Assembly: GCA_030446685.1 (NCBI GenBank) | Contig: JAUJMV010000042.1 | Location: 1-32,415 of the forward strand | DNA: 32,415 bases | Reading direction: 5' to 3' | DNA from: Thermomicrobiales bacterium | GTDB lineage: Bacteria; Chloroflexota; Chloroflexia; Thermomicrobiales; CADCWN01 | Part shown: piece by piece, positions 6,954 to 15,486 of the stretch | Layout of the letters: every line of letters begins with the position of its first letter | Numbering within the stretch: position 1 is the stretch's first letter | The notes under the pieces: model-generated | The model's database searches: none | What the model was told of the DNA's origin: nothing | Seen by the model: the letters and a program-made list of their open reading frames with translations, nothing else | Translations under genes and position numbers: made by a program

Positions 6954-8408
6954 CTATCCCTCCCCGCCGTCCGGCACTCCGGGGGCGAGCTCGCGGCACA
7001 GGACGGCGACATCGGGGCAGCGGTCGAGGTCGCGCACGGTGGCGATCGCGCGCTCGGCCACCTCCGCCCCATAGCGCGGCGCCACCAGCCCGCGGAACTT
7101 CTCCTCCAGGTCGGCGGGCGGCACTGGGTGCTCAGGGTTGCCGCGCGGGTAGTCCGACCCGTCCTCCACCACCGCGCCGCCGGCCAGTTGCAGCCTGAGC
7201 CGCGCCGGCCAGCGACCGGGGTAGAGAGCGGTCAGCGCCGGGTCGACCTCCACCCGGGTGCGCTCGAGCAGGGTGGCGATGGCGGGGTCGCGGGGGCCGT
7301 CGGCGTCGAAGCGGGCGGCGTCGAACTGGCCCAGCCCGACCCGCCCCTCGAGGAGCGCGACGGCGACGCAATAGGCGAGGCTGAATTTGGCCTGGTAGGG
7401 CGTGCGTGGGCGCGGCTCGCGGACGATCTCATACCCGGGGCCGTAGGTCGCGATCCGCAGTTCGGCGACCTGGCGCACGGCTTCGCCGTCGGCCCAGCCG
7501 CGGCGGGCCCGCAGGTCGAGCGCCGTGTCGATCGCGGTGTGGGTGTGGCCGCAGCAGGCGTGCAGCTTGTAGCAGTTCTCGCCGATCTTCCAGGTCTCGC
7601 CCAGCCCGTCGGTGATGCGGCCGCCATCGTGCGCGGCGCTGGTCGCGCGGAAGAAGCCGCGCTCGCCCTCCAGGATGCGCGTCGCGCCGGTGAAGCCGAG
7701 CCGGGCCAGGTCGGCGGCCAGCACGCCGTTGAAGGCGGCCTTGCCGGGGTGGAGGTGCTTGCTCATCGCGCCGTCGGCGTTGAACTCCCACAGGCCCGCG
7801 GCCTGCGTGCCGGCGCTGCCGAGCGCGTCGCCCATCGCCGCCGCGTCGAGGCGCAGGATGGCGCCGGCGGCGACCGCTGCCCCGAAGGTGGCCGCGGTGC
7901 CGGTCGGGTGCCAGTAGCGGTAGTGGCTCGGGTTGACCGCCTCGCCGACCCGCAGCCCCGCCTCGTAGCCGAGCACGACCGCCAGCAGGAGCGCCCGACC
8001 GTCGGCCCGCTCGCGCTCCGCCACCGCCACCGCCGCGGGGATGGTCGACGCGGCGGCGTGCATCGTCGAGCCCTTATGCACGTCGTCGAGCTCGAGGATG
8101 TGCGCGGCGACGCCGTTCCCCAGCGCGGCCCCGGCGGCCGACGCGCGCTCGCCCGGGAAGAGCGTCGCCTCGTCGGAGGAGCCGAGCCCGCGCACCACCC
8201 GGCGGGCGCTTCGCGCCGGCGGCTCCAGCGCGCCGGCCAGGGTCGAGCCGAGCCAGTCGAGGACCGCCAGCCTGGCGCCGGCCACGACCCCGGCCGGGAG
8301 GTCGTCGTAGGTCGTCGCGGCCGCGAACTCCGCCAGGAGCCGGCTCACCGGCGGCTCGGTCAGCCCCGCCTCCAGCCCGGCCACGCCGGGCATCACCTGC
8401 TGCGTCAT
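6954..8408 (-). CDS. MmgE/PrpD family protein
   Basis: This 484-residue protein (counted from the ATG at 8408) belongs to the MmgE/PrpD family, which includes 2-methylcitrate dehydratase and cis-aconitate decarboxylase. Seen motifs include LDWLGSTLAG, the conserved GNGVAAHILELDDVHKGSTMHAA region, HPTGTAATFGAAVAAG, KHLHPGKAAFNGVLAADLA, and KLHACCGHTHTAID near residue 290. The second ATG is preferred to one four codons upstream because the GGAGGG site is better spaced. It is the first gene of the operon running down to 3380. Next to a TcuA-like enzyme, a dehydratase or decarboxylase acting on a tricarboxylate such as cis-aconitate or a methylcitrate analogue is plausible. The family is functionally broad. 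Confidence 0.85.
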   Translation of the reverse strand: MTQQVMPGVAGLEAGLTEPPVSRLLAEFAAATTYDDLPAGVVAGARLAVLDWLGSTLAGALEPPARSARRVVRGLGSSDEATLFPGERASAAGAALGNGVAAHILELDDVHKGSTMHAAASTIPAAVAVAERERADGRALLLAVVLGYEAGLRVGEAVNPSHYRYWHPTGTAATFGAAVAAGAILRLDAAAMGDALGSAGTQAAGLWEFNADGAMSKHLHPGKAAFNGVLAADLARLGFTGATRILEGERGFFRATSAAHDGGRITDGLGETWKIGENCYKLHACCGHTHTAIDTALDLRARRGWADGEAVRQVAELRIATYGPGYEIVREPRPRTPYQAKFSLAYCVAVALLEGRVGLGQFDAARFDADGPRDPAIATLLERTRVEVDPALTALYPGRWPARLRLQLAGGAVVEDGSDYPRGNPEHPVPPADLEEKFRGLVAPRYGAEVAERAIATVRDLDRCPDVAVLCRELAPGVPDGGEG

Positions 8409-8472
8409 CGTCTCTCCCACCCTCCAGTCCGCTGGCGCCCGGCCCGCCGCACGGCGGCAGCGGCGCGGCCTC

Positions 8473-8500
8473 GCCGGTCAGTATAGTACCGCCTACCGGC
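8473..8500 (-). promoter_or_regulatory. Candidate promoter/operator for the PrpD operon
   Basis: Reading the minus strand, a TATACT -10 element lies at 8485-8480, about 70 bases before the PrpD start. No good -35 is visible. It is embedded in a 6-bp inverted repeat GCCGGT (8473-8478) and ACCGGC (8495-8500), which could bind a repressor. The gap 8409-8602 holds this element, a repeat arm and the hairpins below. Confidence 0.35.
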
Positions 8501-8525
8501 CGGCGCCGACCGCATCGCCTGGTAA

Positions 8526-8551
8526 GGACGGATGCGTGAACCAGCCAACAC
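8526..8551 (-). repeat. Solo arm of the palindromic repeat family
   Basis: The sequence GGACGGATGCGTGAACCAGC followed by CAACACG matches the right arm of the 95-bp repeats. It is close to the solo arm at 26343-26369, which shares GGACGGATG and GAACCAGCCA. No left arm lies 95 bases away. Confidence 0.45.
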
Positions 8552-8595
8552 GGGCGGTGTTGCTCGCCCGTGCCACCATTCACGGTGTCGGCACG
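8551..8595 (-). terminator. Two hairpins after the enoyl-CoA hydratase stop
   Basis: CGTGCC (8569-8574) pairs with GGCACG (8590-8595), with inner ACC/GGT pairing, and lies 7 bases past the stop at 8603. A second stem follows: CGGGCG (8551-8556) with CGCCCG (8565-8570). There is no U-run, so this is a structural terminator candidate only. Confidence 0.4.
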
Positions 8596-8602
8596 CCGCT
8601 GC

Positions 8603-9390
8603 CTATTGCCCCCGGAAACGCGGGCGGCGTTTCTCCGCGAAGGCGCGCTGCCCCTCGCGGTAGTCCGCGCTGTTGAACGCCTGGTCGACCAGCGCCTGGA
8701 GGTCCGCGGCGCGCCGCTGATCGTCGCCACGGGCGACGGCATTCGCGATGCGCTTCGCGCCCCGGACGCTCAGCGGCGCGCTCTCCAGGAACTCGCTCGC
8801 CAGCGCCCTGGCGCCCTCGAGCGCCGTGCCTGGGGCGAGCTGATCGAGCAGGCCGAAGGCGAGGCAGTCCTGCGCCGCGAAGATCTTCCCGGAGAAGAGG
8901 AGGCGCTTGGCGTTCGCGAGGCCGACGTGGTGGATCAGCGCGCGGCACGCCTCCGTGCCGTAGACGATCCCGAGGCGGGCCGCGGGGATGCCCATGCGGG
9001 TCGTCCGGTCCCCGACGCGGAAGTCGCAGATCAGCGCGAGGCCGCAGCCGCCGCCGACGCCGTAGCCGGAGACCGCCGCGACGATCGGCTTCGGGAAGTC
9101 GCGGAGCAGCTGCGACGTTCCGCCCCGGCATCCGCATAGGCGGCCGCCTGCGTCGCGTCGCGGCGCATGGTGGCGAACTCGGCGATGTCGGCGCCGGCGG
9201 AGAAGTTGCCGCCCGCCCCGGTCAGGATGACCGCCCGCACGTCGTCGCGGGCCGCCAACTCCCGGAAGATCGCCCCGAGGCGCGGCCACATGGCGAGGAG
9301 GGCGTTGCGCTTCTCGGGGCGATTGAGCGTCACGATCGCGAGCCCCGGCTCGTCGACCGCGACAAGGACCAGGCTTCCGTCGTCGCTCAT
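8603..9390 (-). pseudogene. Enoyl-CoA hydratase/isomerase, one frameshift
   Basis: The N-terminal part (from ATG 9390) reads IVTLNRPEKRNALLAM, VILTGAGGNFSAGADIAEF and then QAAAYADAG. The rest continues in another frame as LLRDFPKPIVAAVSGYGVGG, GLALICDFRVGDR, VYGTEACRALIHHVG and ends REGQRAFAEKRRPRFRGQ. Together these make a full-length crotonase-fold protein of about 260 residues, with the oxyanion-hole segments (SAGAD and GYGVGGG) present. The frame changes near 9115-9130, between YADAG and LLRDF. A single indel explains it, so the gene may be intact in the organism. It hydrates enoyl-CoA or acts in a related reaction. It lies downstream of a CoA-transferase on the same strand and probably belongs to the same operon. 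Confidence 0.8.
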
Positions 9391-9577
9391 GGCGGTGGCT
9401 CCTCATGCGGCAGCCCCGGTACCCGCTCCGATCCCGCTGCGCTGGCCGAACAATCCGTCCGCCCGGGAACCCCGGCCCCCAATACCACGAGCAGTGTCCG
9501 CCCTGCCCCGTGGACCCTGGGCAGCCACGGGCGCGCGAGGCCCAGCGGGTGACGTTGTCGGCCGGCGCACCGGTCAG

Positions 9578-10840
9578 TCATCCGCGGCCCCAACCGGGTC
9601 CCGGACCGGATGATGCCGCTCGCGCGCAGCCGCGCGAGTTCCGGCTCGGCGATGCCGAGCTCGCGCAGGATCTCGTCGGTGTGCTGCCCCAGCAGGGCGG
9701 CGTGCGCCAGACCGCGGCGGGGGTGTCGCTCAGCTTCACCGGGACGCCGAGCAGCCGGGCCGTGCCCATGACCGGGTGCGCGCGCTCGACCACCATCGCG
9801 CGGTGCAGCGCCTGCGGGTGGGCCAGCGCCTCGTCCAGCCGGTGGATCGGGCCGCAGGGGATCCCGGCGTCGTTCAGGATCGCCTCCCACTCGGCCGAGG
9901 TGTGCGCCTGGAGCGCGTCGCCGATGATCTCGGCCAGTTCGAGGCGCCGGGCGTGGCGGTCGCCGTTCGTCGCGAAGCGCGGGTCGGTCGCGAGTTCGGG
10001 CCTGCCGATGAGCCGGCAGAAGTGCGGCCAGCGCTTCTCGCCGGTCGCGCCGATCGTCACGTACCCGTCGCGCGTGCGGAAGGCGCCGTAGGGGGCGTTG
10101 ATGGGGTGGTGGTTGCCCGCGGGGCGGCACGCCGGCGCCATTCAGCACGCGCACCGCCTGGAAGCCCATCGTGCCCAGCATGCTCTCCAGCAGCGAGGTC
10201 TCCACCCGCTGGCCGCGCCCGGTGCGCTCGCGCGCCTGGAGGGCGGCCACGACGCCGAACGCGCCGAGCAGCCCGGTCAGGAGATCGGCGATCGGGATGC
10301 CGACGCGGGTCGGCTCGCCGCCCTCGAAGCCGGTGACGGTCATCAGCCCGGCGAAGCCCTGGATGATATTGTCCAGGCCCGGGCGGCCGGCGAAGGGGCC
10401 GTCGGCGCCGTAGCCGGAGATCGCGCAGTAGATCAGGCGCGGATTGCGGGCCGCGAGGCCGTCGTAGCCGAGGCCGAGCGCGTCCATCACCGCCGGGCGG
10501 AAGTTCTCCACGATGACGTCCGCGCCCTCGGCCAGGCGCCGGACGATCGCCCGGCCCTCCGGGCGCTTGACGTCGAGCGCCAGGGAGCGCTTGTTGCGGT
10601 TCGCGGAGAGGAAGAAGGCGCTCTCGCCCCGCTCGGCCGGGCCGTCGGCGCCGAAGAAGGGCGGCCCCGCCCCGCGCCCATCCCGCCCCGCTCCGGGTTC
10701 TCGATCTTGATCACGTCCGCCCCGAGGTCGCCGAGGTATTGGGCGCAGGTCGGCCCGGCCAGATGCCGCCCCAGGTCCAGCACGCGCACCCCGGCGAGGG
10801 GCATCGGGCCGTTCACCGGGCCATTCGCGGTGTCGGTCAT
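9578..10840 (-). pseudogene. Family III CoA-transferase (CaiB/BaiF), three frameshifts
   Basis: The start is ATG 10840: [20 protein letters not shown], then [18 protein letters not shown]. The protein continues in a second frame from [20 protein letters not shown] through ISGYGADGPF and GRPGLDNIIQGFAG, whose Asp is the expected catalytic residue, to RVLNGAGVPPR. A third frame carries GNHHPINAPYGAFRTRDGYV through LGVPVKLSDTPAAV. It ends in the second frame with LLGQHTDEILRELG and LRASGII. At about 10,670 and about 9,715 the correct frame is restored by adding one C to a C-run, which points to sequence errors. Related by family to the gene at 4523-5719, it presumably activates a different acid. 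Between 9391 and 9577 only an imperfect GC-rich hairpin (about 9503-9532) is seen. Confidence 0.8.
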
Positions 10841-10895
10841 CGCGCACCCTCCGACGAGTGCGGCAAGCCAGCATGCCGCACCTCGCGCGCTACGC

Positions 10896-10997
10896 TCACT
10901 CGCCCTTCCATTCCGGCTCGCGCTGCCCTGGGAAGGCGTTGACGCCCTCCGGAAGGCCCTCGCTCAGGTAGGCGCACAGCACCAGGCCGTCGGCGGG
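10896..10997 (-). pseudogene. C-terminal remnant of a second enoyl-CoA hydratase
   Basis: The minus strand encodes [16 protein letters not shown], then QREPEWKGE and a stop, matching the usual crotonase-family tail (YLSEDxxEGVxAFxEKRxPxWxG). The similarity begins only about 7 bases from the palindromic repeat at 11004-11097, so the gene body upstream is gone. The stop is 55 bases before the CoA-transferase start, which suggests an original operon of hydratase, CoA-transferase and hydratase. Confidence 0.6.
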
Positions 10998-11003
10998 CGG
11001 CGG

Positions 11004-11097
11004 TGTGCTGCTACTTTGGCCCTCCGGCCCATACTCCCGGCACTCATGGCCCGAGAGTCACAGATTCTAGCCTCGGATGGCCAAAGTAGCCAGCACA
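11004..11097. repeat. Palindromic repeat (94 bp)
   Basis: The left arm TGTGCTGCTACTTTGGCCC and the right arm ending AAAGTAGCCAGCACA are reverse complements, apart from one deleted base and one mismatch. Length, ends and the internal GAGAGT match the copy at 3140-3234. It borders the truncated hydratase on its left. Confidence 0.75.
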
Positions 11098-11775
11098 GGG
11101 CCGATCTGGCCACCAAGCGGAACCGCGTGCGGTTCGCGGCCTGTTGCTCAGGTGTCGGTGGCCGGCTGCCGGTCGAGGCGTCGGTACGGCCGGATCGGCC
11201 TGCTCCACCGGTGCCCCCCTGCGCCGCAGCCGTCCAGGTGCGCCACGTCGCCATCCAGCGCGAGGACGCCAGGCCGCCGAGCGTGAGGAGACCCGGCCTG
11301 CCGCACCACGGTGCTGGTCGCGGGCCATCCCCCGCCGCCGGACCGCGCCGGGGATCGCCGGGCGCGTGCCGCGCAGGTGCCTCCGCTCGACCTCGGCGGC
11401 GACCGGGTCGAGCAGCACCAGCCCCATCGGCTGCCCGCCATGGGCTGCCATGCGCGCGACGACAGCCAACTGCGCCATGTCGATCGCCGTCAAGTGCTGT
11501 TCCTCGTTGCCACCCATCACCCGCCCGCGCCGCGACGAAGGCGCCGTCCGCTCGGCCGTCAGGCGGGGAACGCGACCGCCTCACCTTCGCCTGTCGGCCT
11601 CATCCGAGCCGGACACAGGGCTCGATCGGCTGTTGTCGCGACCTCCCGACCGGTCCCGCGCTCCACGACCGCGACGAAGGTGTCGCTCGCCCCGGAAGCA
11701 GTCGATGGTCACGGCGACGAGCCGAGGCGGCCGCCCGGCTGGAACTGGTGATCGGCCCCCCGCCGAGCACCGCGG
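11098..11775. other. Unassigned degenerate stretch
   Basis: On the minus strand an open frame from 11520 begins MMGGNEEQHLTAIDMAQLAV and continues VARMAAHGGQPMGLVLLDPV, which looks protein-like for about 60 residues before becoming arginine/glycine-rich. I do not recognise it. It could be a remnant of a transposase or an unknown gene with frameshifts. The rest, to the beta-propeller stop at 11776, shows no supported feature. Confidence 0.25.
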
Positions 11776-12722
11776 TCATTTGTCCAGCGTCGCCAGCGTG
11801 GCGCCGTCGAGCACCGCGTTGGTGTTGGTGACCGCGGTCTGGACCCAGACCTCCTTGCCGTCGGGCGACACCCGCAGCATGTAGGGCTTGCTGCCGGCCG
11901 GGAAGGCGACGGTCTGGACGATCGCGCCCTCGCCAGGTCGACCTTGCTCAGGCCATCCCGTGTCCTGGTCGCGCTCGGGTGGGACGAAGCCGTAGCGCGC
12001 CCGGCGCCTGCCGGTTGGGATGCGCGCACGACAGGGAACTTGCCGGTCTTGATTTCCTGGACGACCTGCCCCGATGAAGGCGACATCGAGGACAGCTCCA
12101 CGACCGCGACATCGCCGCCGGCGACGTTGACCCAGGCGCGCTTGCGGTGCCGAGGCGGTGAGCATCAGCGTCTGTGCGCTGGTGCTGGTGCCGCCGGTCG
12201 AGATCGTGCGGGCGACGCCGATCGCGCGCGGGTCGACGGTCTGGACGATGGCCTGCACCAGGTCGTTGCCGTGTCCTGGTCGTAGGTCCAGATGTAGCGG
12301 CCATCCCAGAAGGCCTGCTCGTTCGACAGGTGAGGACGGCACCTGCGCGCCTGACCCGGCGTTGCGTGTCCAGCTGGACGCGCCGGGTGGCCGCGATCGC
12401 GCGCGGGTCACGTCCCTGGAGCCGACGTTGAAGGCGTAGCCGAGCAGGCCGTCGTCGACGCGCGGTGCGGCGGACACGCTGGCGGTGATAGATGACGCGG
12501 GAGCGCGGCGTAGCCGAGGGCCAGCGCGACGGTCCCGGCGGCGGACACGCCCTGGAGCAGGGCGCGTCGGCCGAGGCGCGCGCCCCTCGATGGCGGGGAC
12601 GCTGGGGGCGGTGGTCGCTCCCGGCGTGGCGGGTCCCATCGTGGCGGCTAGACTAGCCGCGCAGTCGTACGGGTTTCAATGGGCGGGCGGGCGGAGAGCA
12701 GCGGGTTGTGCGGGTGTGCCAT
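11776..12722 (-). pseudogene. Secreted beta-propeller (YVTN/YncE-like) protein, multiply frameshifted
   Basis: A strong ribosome-binding site (GGAAGGAGG) precedes ATG 12722 (MAHPHNPLLSARPP). After a frame change, RRALLQGVSAAGTVALALGY resembles a twin-arginine signal with a hydrophobic core. Propeller-type strands follow in alternating frames: LLGYAFNVGSRDVT, DGRYIWTYDQD, GDVAVVELSSMSPSSGQVVQ, then EIKTGKFPVVRAS, and finally FPAGSKPYMLRVSPDGKEVW and NAVLDGATLATLDK. SPDGKEVWV is a typical blade motif. At least four frame changes are needed to read it through. The product would be an exported repeat protein of unknown ligand. Decay and sequencing error cannot be separated here. Confidence 0.6.
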
Positions 12723-12959
12723 CGCGCGATCCTCCTTCCGACGCGGCGCCGTGGCCGCCGCCAGCAGAAGGGCTTGCCGCCTGTGCCCGACGCCTGTCAT
12801 CGTGCGAATTGTCGTCGCCCTACTTCCCAGCATACGCTTGTCTGTCAAGCAGGGCGCGGGGGCGCGGGGCCGGCCGAGCACGTCACTGGCCGGCGCGGGG
12901 GCGCTGCGATGATTACCACCACGCGCGGGGTGCATGCCCGCGTCTCCCGCCGAATCGGC

Positions 12960-14770
12960 GCCGGGCACCACCGGCACACCGGTATCAGCCGTGGTGACGC
13001 GTGGCATCGCCGTTCTCCGGCCGGGTCCCGTTGGTCCTCCTCCAACTGGAACAGCGCCGCCTGCGCCATCGCGTCCGGTCGCCGAGGTGGCCGCGCCCGA
13101 TAGGGCCGCAGGCGCAAGGCCGGCTGCCATGCAACCGCGGCGAGCGCGCGCAGGAAGGGCTGGGGCGAGGGGGAGCGCGTCGCGAACAGCCGCGGCTCCG
13201 TGACCGCACCGATGGCACGATTGTCCTGGGCGTAGGCCACCCGGTACTGCGCCAGGGTGTCGGCGGCGTACTCGACCGTCAGGTCGTTGCCGAGCACCCA
13301 CACCGACGCCTCGGCGCGCCAGCGAGTCCCCGCTCCCCGTAGAAGCGCCAGTGGCGGTACTGCACGATGGCGGCTTCGACCCGCCGTCGCGCCCGCGGGC
13401 GGAAGAGCCGGTCGAGGTCCGCCGGATCGCACCAGCCGCCCTGCACGAAGCCGAGCACCCCGGCTGGGCTCTGCCGGCCTTCGGGCGGTGCTCGTGGGCG
13501 AAGTGCCGCTGGTGATTGTAGTCTTGAAAGAAGCGGGCATGCACGGCGTGCAGCTCCGGCCAGGTCGCGGCGCGCGAGAAATGATAGTCGCTCATGCGTT
13601 TCTGCGTCCCGAAGACGCCTCGATGTAGTTCTGCCAGGGCTTGCCGCATGCGATCTCCGATCCCGGTGCGCGATAGATCGCGCCGGCTTGTTCGCCAGGA
13701 ACACGCGCCGCCGTCACTGACGAGCAGCTCCGGTGCCCCGTGACGCGCCAAGGCGTCGCGGAGGACGACCAGGTAGGCGGTGAGGTCCCGTCGGGGGTGA
13801 CACGAGGCTGGCCAGGGAGCGCCCGGCTGTAGTTGTCGAGCACCGCGAACAGATAGACGGGCCGGGTCGCGAGTTGGTGCTGCTCGATATACCGATGTCG
13901 ACCGACCAGATATGATGGCGATAGGCTGCGGCGAAGGGTGCGGCCGCCGCTCCCGCTTGGCCCGCTCCCGGCGAGGAGCGCCGAGCGCGCGATGCCGCGT
14001 CAGGATCCGCCGGCAGGTGCGCGGGGCTCAGCTCGATGCCCTGCTGCTCCAGCGCGGCGCTGGCGCGGAAGCCGCCGATCTCGGGGTTGACCTGCAGGCG
14101 GCGGACGGCGGCGAGCGCCTGGAGGTCGACCTTGCGGGCAGGGTCGCGCGGCGCGCGGATCGGTCCTCTAGGCCGGGCAGTCCCCCGGCCGCCCAGCGCC
14201 GCAGGACATCGTAGACGCGCCCGCGTCGTTCGCCAGGTAGCCGGCAATCGAGGCGATGTTCCAGCCCTCCCGATGGAGGCGCACGACGGCCAGGCGCCGC
14301 TCGACAGGGTCGGCGATGTCACGGTAGCGCGGGAAGCGGCGGGCTGGGGCGTCAGTGCGAGTCCGTTGGCGAGGGTCCGCCGGACGGTGTGGTGCCCGAC
14401 CCGCCGACGGAAGCGCCGCCGGCAGATCTCGGCGATCTCGCGCAGGCCCAGGGGCGGGTGCTCGGCCTTGGAGTCGACGATGGCCTGGCGGATCTCGCCG
14501 GCGCGCGCGGCGATCGCCAGGCGCGGCGGGGCCGGCCAAGAGGCTCGCCATCCCGCGGGCGTCGAAGCGGTCGGCCTGCGCCGCGGCGTGCGCTCCGGCA
14601 CGCTGGTCTCGGCGGCTCGCATCGCCGGCGTGCGGCCGAAGAGGACGGGGCGCAGCAGCTCGTAGGCCTCCTGCTGCGGCGAGGCGACGGCGAGGCGCAA
14701 CTGCTCCCCAGTCCTCGGTCGGCTCTCGCTGCGAGCGCTTCGCGGACGGCATCCCCACCCTCATGATCAC
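12960..14770 (-). pseudogene. IS481-like integrase-core transposase, frameshifted
   Basis: Pieces in three frames join into one protein of about 590 residues. An N-terminal helical region (QEAYELLRPVLFGRTPA) is followed by helix-turn-helix segments (PLGLREIAEICRRRFRRRVG, then VVRLHREGWNIASIAGYL). The rve/DDE core follows: HIWSVDI with the first Asp, YLFAVLDNYSRA, ARHGAPELLVSDGG with the second Asp, and CGKPWQNYIEASFGTQKRM, which supplies the Glu. A C-terminal domain has YNHQRHFAHEHRP and VWVLGNDLTVEYAADTLAQY. The order fits large IS481-type transposases. Terminal repeats are not clear. A TTGACA hexamer lies upstream on the minus strand near 14820. The stretch 12723-12959 after it holds only upstream sequence of the beta-propeller gene. 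Confidence 0.7.
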
Positions 14771-14818
14771 CGCCTAAACCCGATGTACGTACACTTCTAC
14801 TGGCAGGATGGGAGGTTG

Positions 14819-14986
14819 TCAAGAAGCGCGGTGTCGGCCAGCGATGCGACCCACCAGCGTACCGGATGTCGTGGCCGGGCGCACGCGCGGGTCGCCGGCG
14901 AGCGCCGGGAGGCGATCCTGTTGCGCCGGGGTCAGGTAGGTTAGTGCCTCCGTGGGCGTGCCGTCGGTGGCCGTCTTGTTGTCCAT
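14819..14986 (-). CDS. Small hypothetical protein (55 aa)
   Basis: ATG 14986 follows an AGGAGGGA site at 7 bases spacing, and a TATACT hexamer lies at 15012-15007 on the same strand, so initiation signals are good. The product starts MDNKTATDGTPTEALTYLTP, continues AQQDRLPALAGDPRVRPATT and ends GRIAGRHRAS. I do not recognise it. It could be a genuine small protein or the cut-off N-terminus of an IS protein. Its 3' end overlaps the putative -35 region of the IS481-like gene. A second ATG 4 bases upstream lies in another frame and is too close to the ribosome-binding site. Confidence 0.35.
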   Translation of the reverse strand: MDNKTATDGTPTEALTYLTPAQQDRLPALAGDPRVRPATTSGTLVGRIAGRHRAS

Positions 14987-15040
14987 CCATATTCCCTCCT
15001 ATCCTGAGTATAGCCTTGACACGGGGGGTGGTGGCCGGAG

Positions 15041-15454
15041 CAGGATGTCGGCCCAATAATTGCCTTGCTCATCTGAACCGGTACGGTGCCCGATCCGCTT
15101 GCAGTAGTTGCTTGCTCAAGGCTGACGGGGGTGCCGTTCTTGATGTGCAGACTCCCACGTGGGCCGAGACCCTGATTTGGCTTGCCGGTATAAGCTCTCA
15201 GGATGTTGGCCCAGTCACGACTGTGCGCATCAAGAACGGCACGTTCCTCCTCAATCTTCCGTGCCAGCGCACGCCAGCGTCTCGCACTGTGCCATTCTTG
15301 ATGCGCGCGTCTTCATCGGTGGGCCGAGTCCCTGATGTAGAGCGGCATTGGGCACGTCAGCGTGACCACCAGCGTGCGTGCGCTCATTGGTCGTGGTCAG
15401 CGCGGTGCCGCTCTTGATGCGTCAACCGAACAGTGGGCCAAGATCCTCGATCTT
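15041..15454. repeat. Cluster of ~45-bp repeats forming two palindromic modules plus a half
   Basis: A roughly 45-bp unit, GTGCCGTTCTTGATGCGCA then about 11 variable bases then TGGGCCnAGATCCTGAT, occurs five times: 15041-15084 (-, diverged), 15131-15176 (+), 15199-15242 (-), 15289-15336 (+) and 15405-15454 (+). The first two form an inverted pair spanning 134 bp, and the next two form another spanning 136 bp with the same spacing. Both are bounded by CAGGATGTYGGCCCA and TGGGCCGAGNCCCTG. The fifth is a half copy overlapping the 3' end of the neighbouring transposase remnant. No CRISPR-like regularity is seen. Confidence 0.7.
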
Positions 15455-15486
15455 GTCGCTCGCACCAGTCGTCCCCCGCGGCCGCC

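Noticed and set aside
5696..7198. A 500-codon plus-strand open frame
   Set aside because: It is antisense to the acyl-CoA dehydrogenase gene and has biased, low-complexity composition.
15041..15454. CRISPR array
   Set aside because: The repeats alternate in orientation, are imperfect, and are unevenly spaced, and no cas gene is present.
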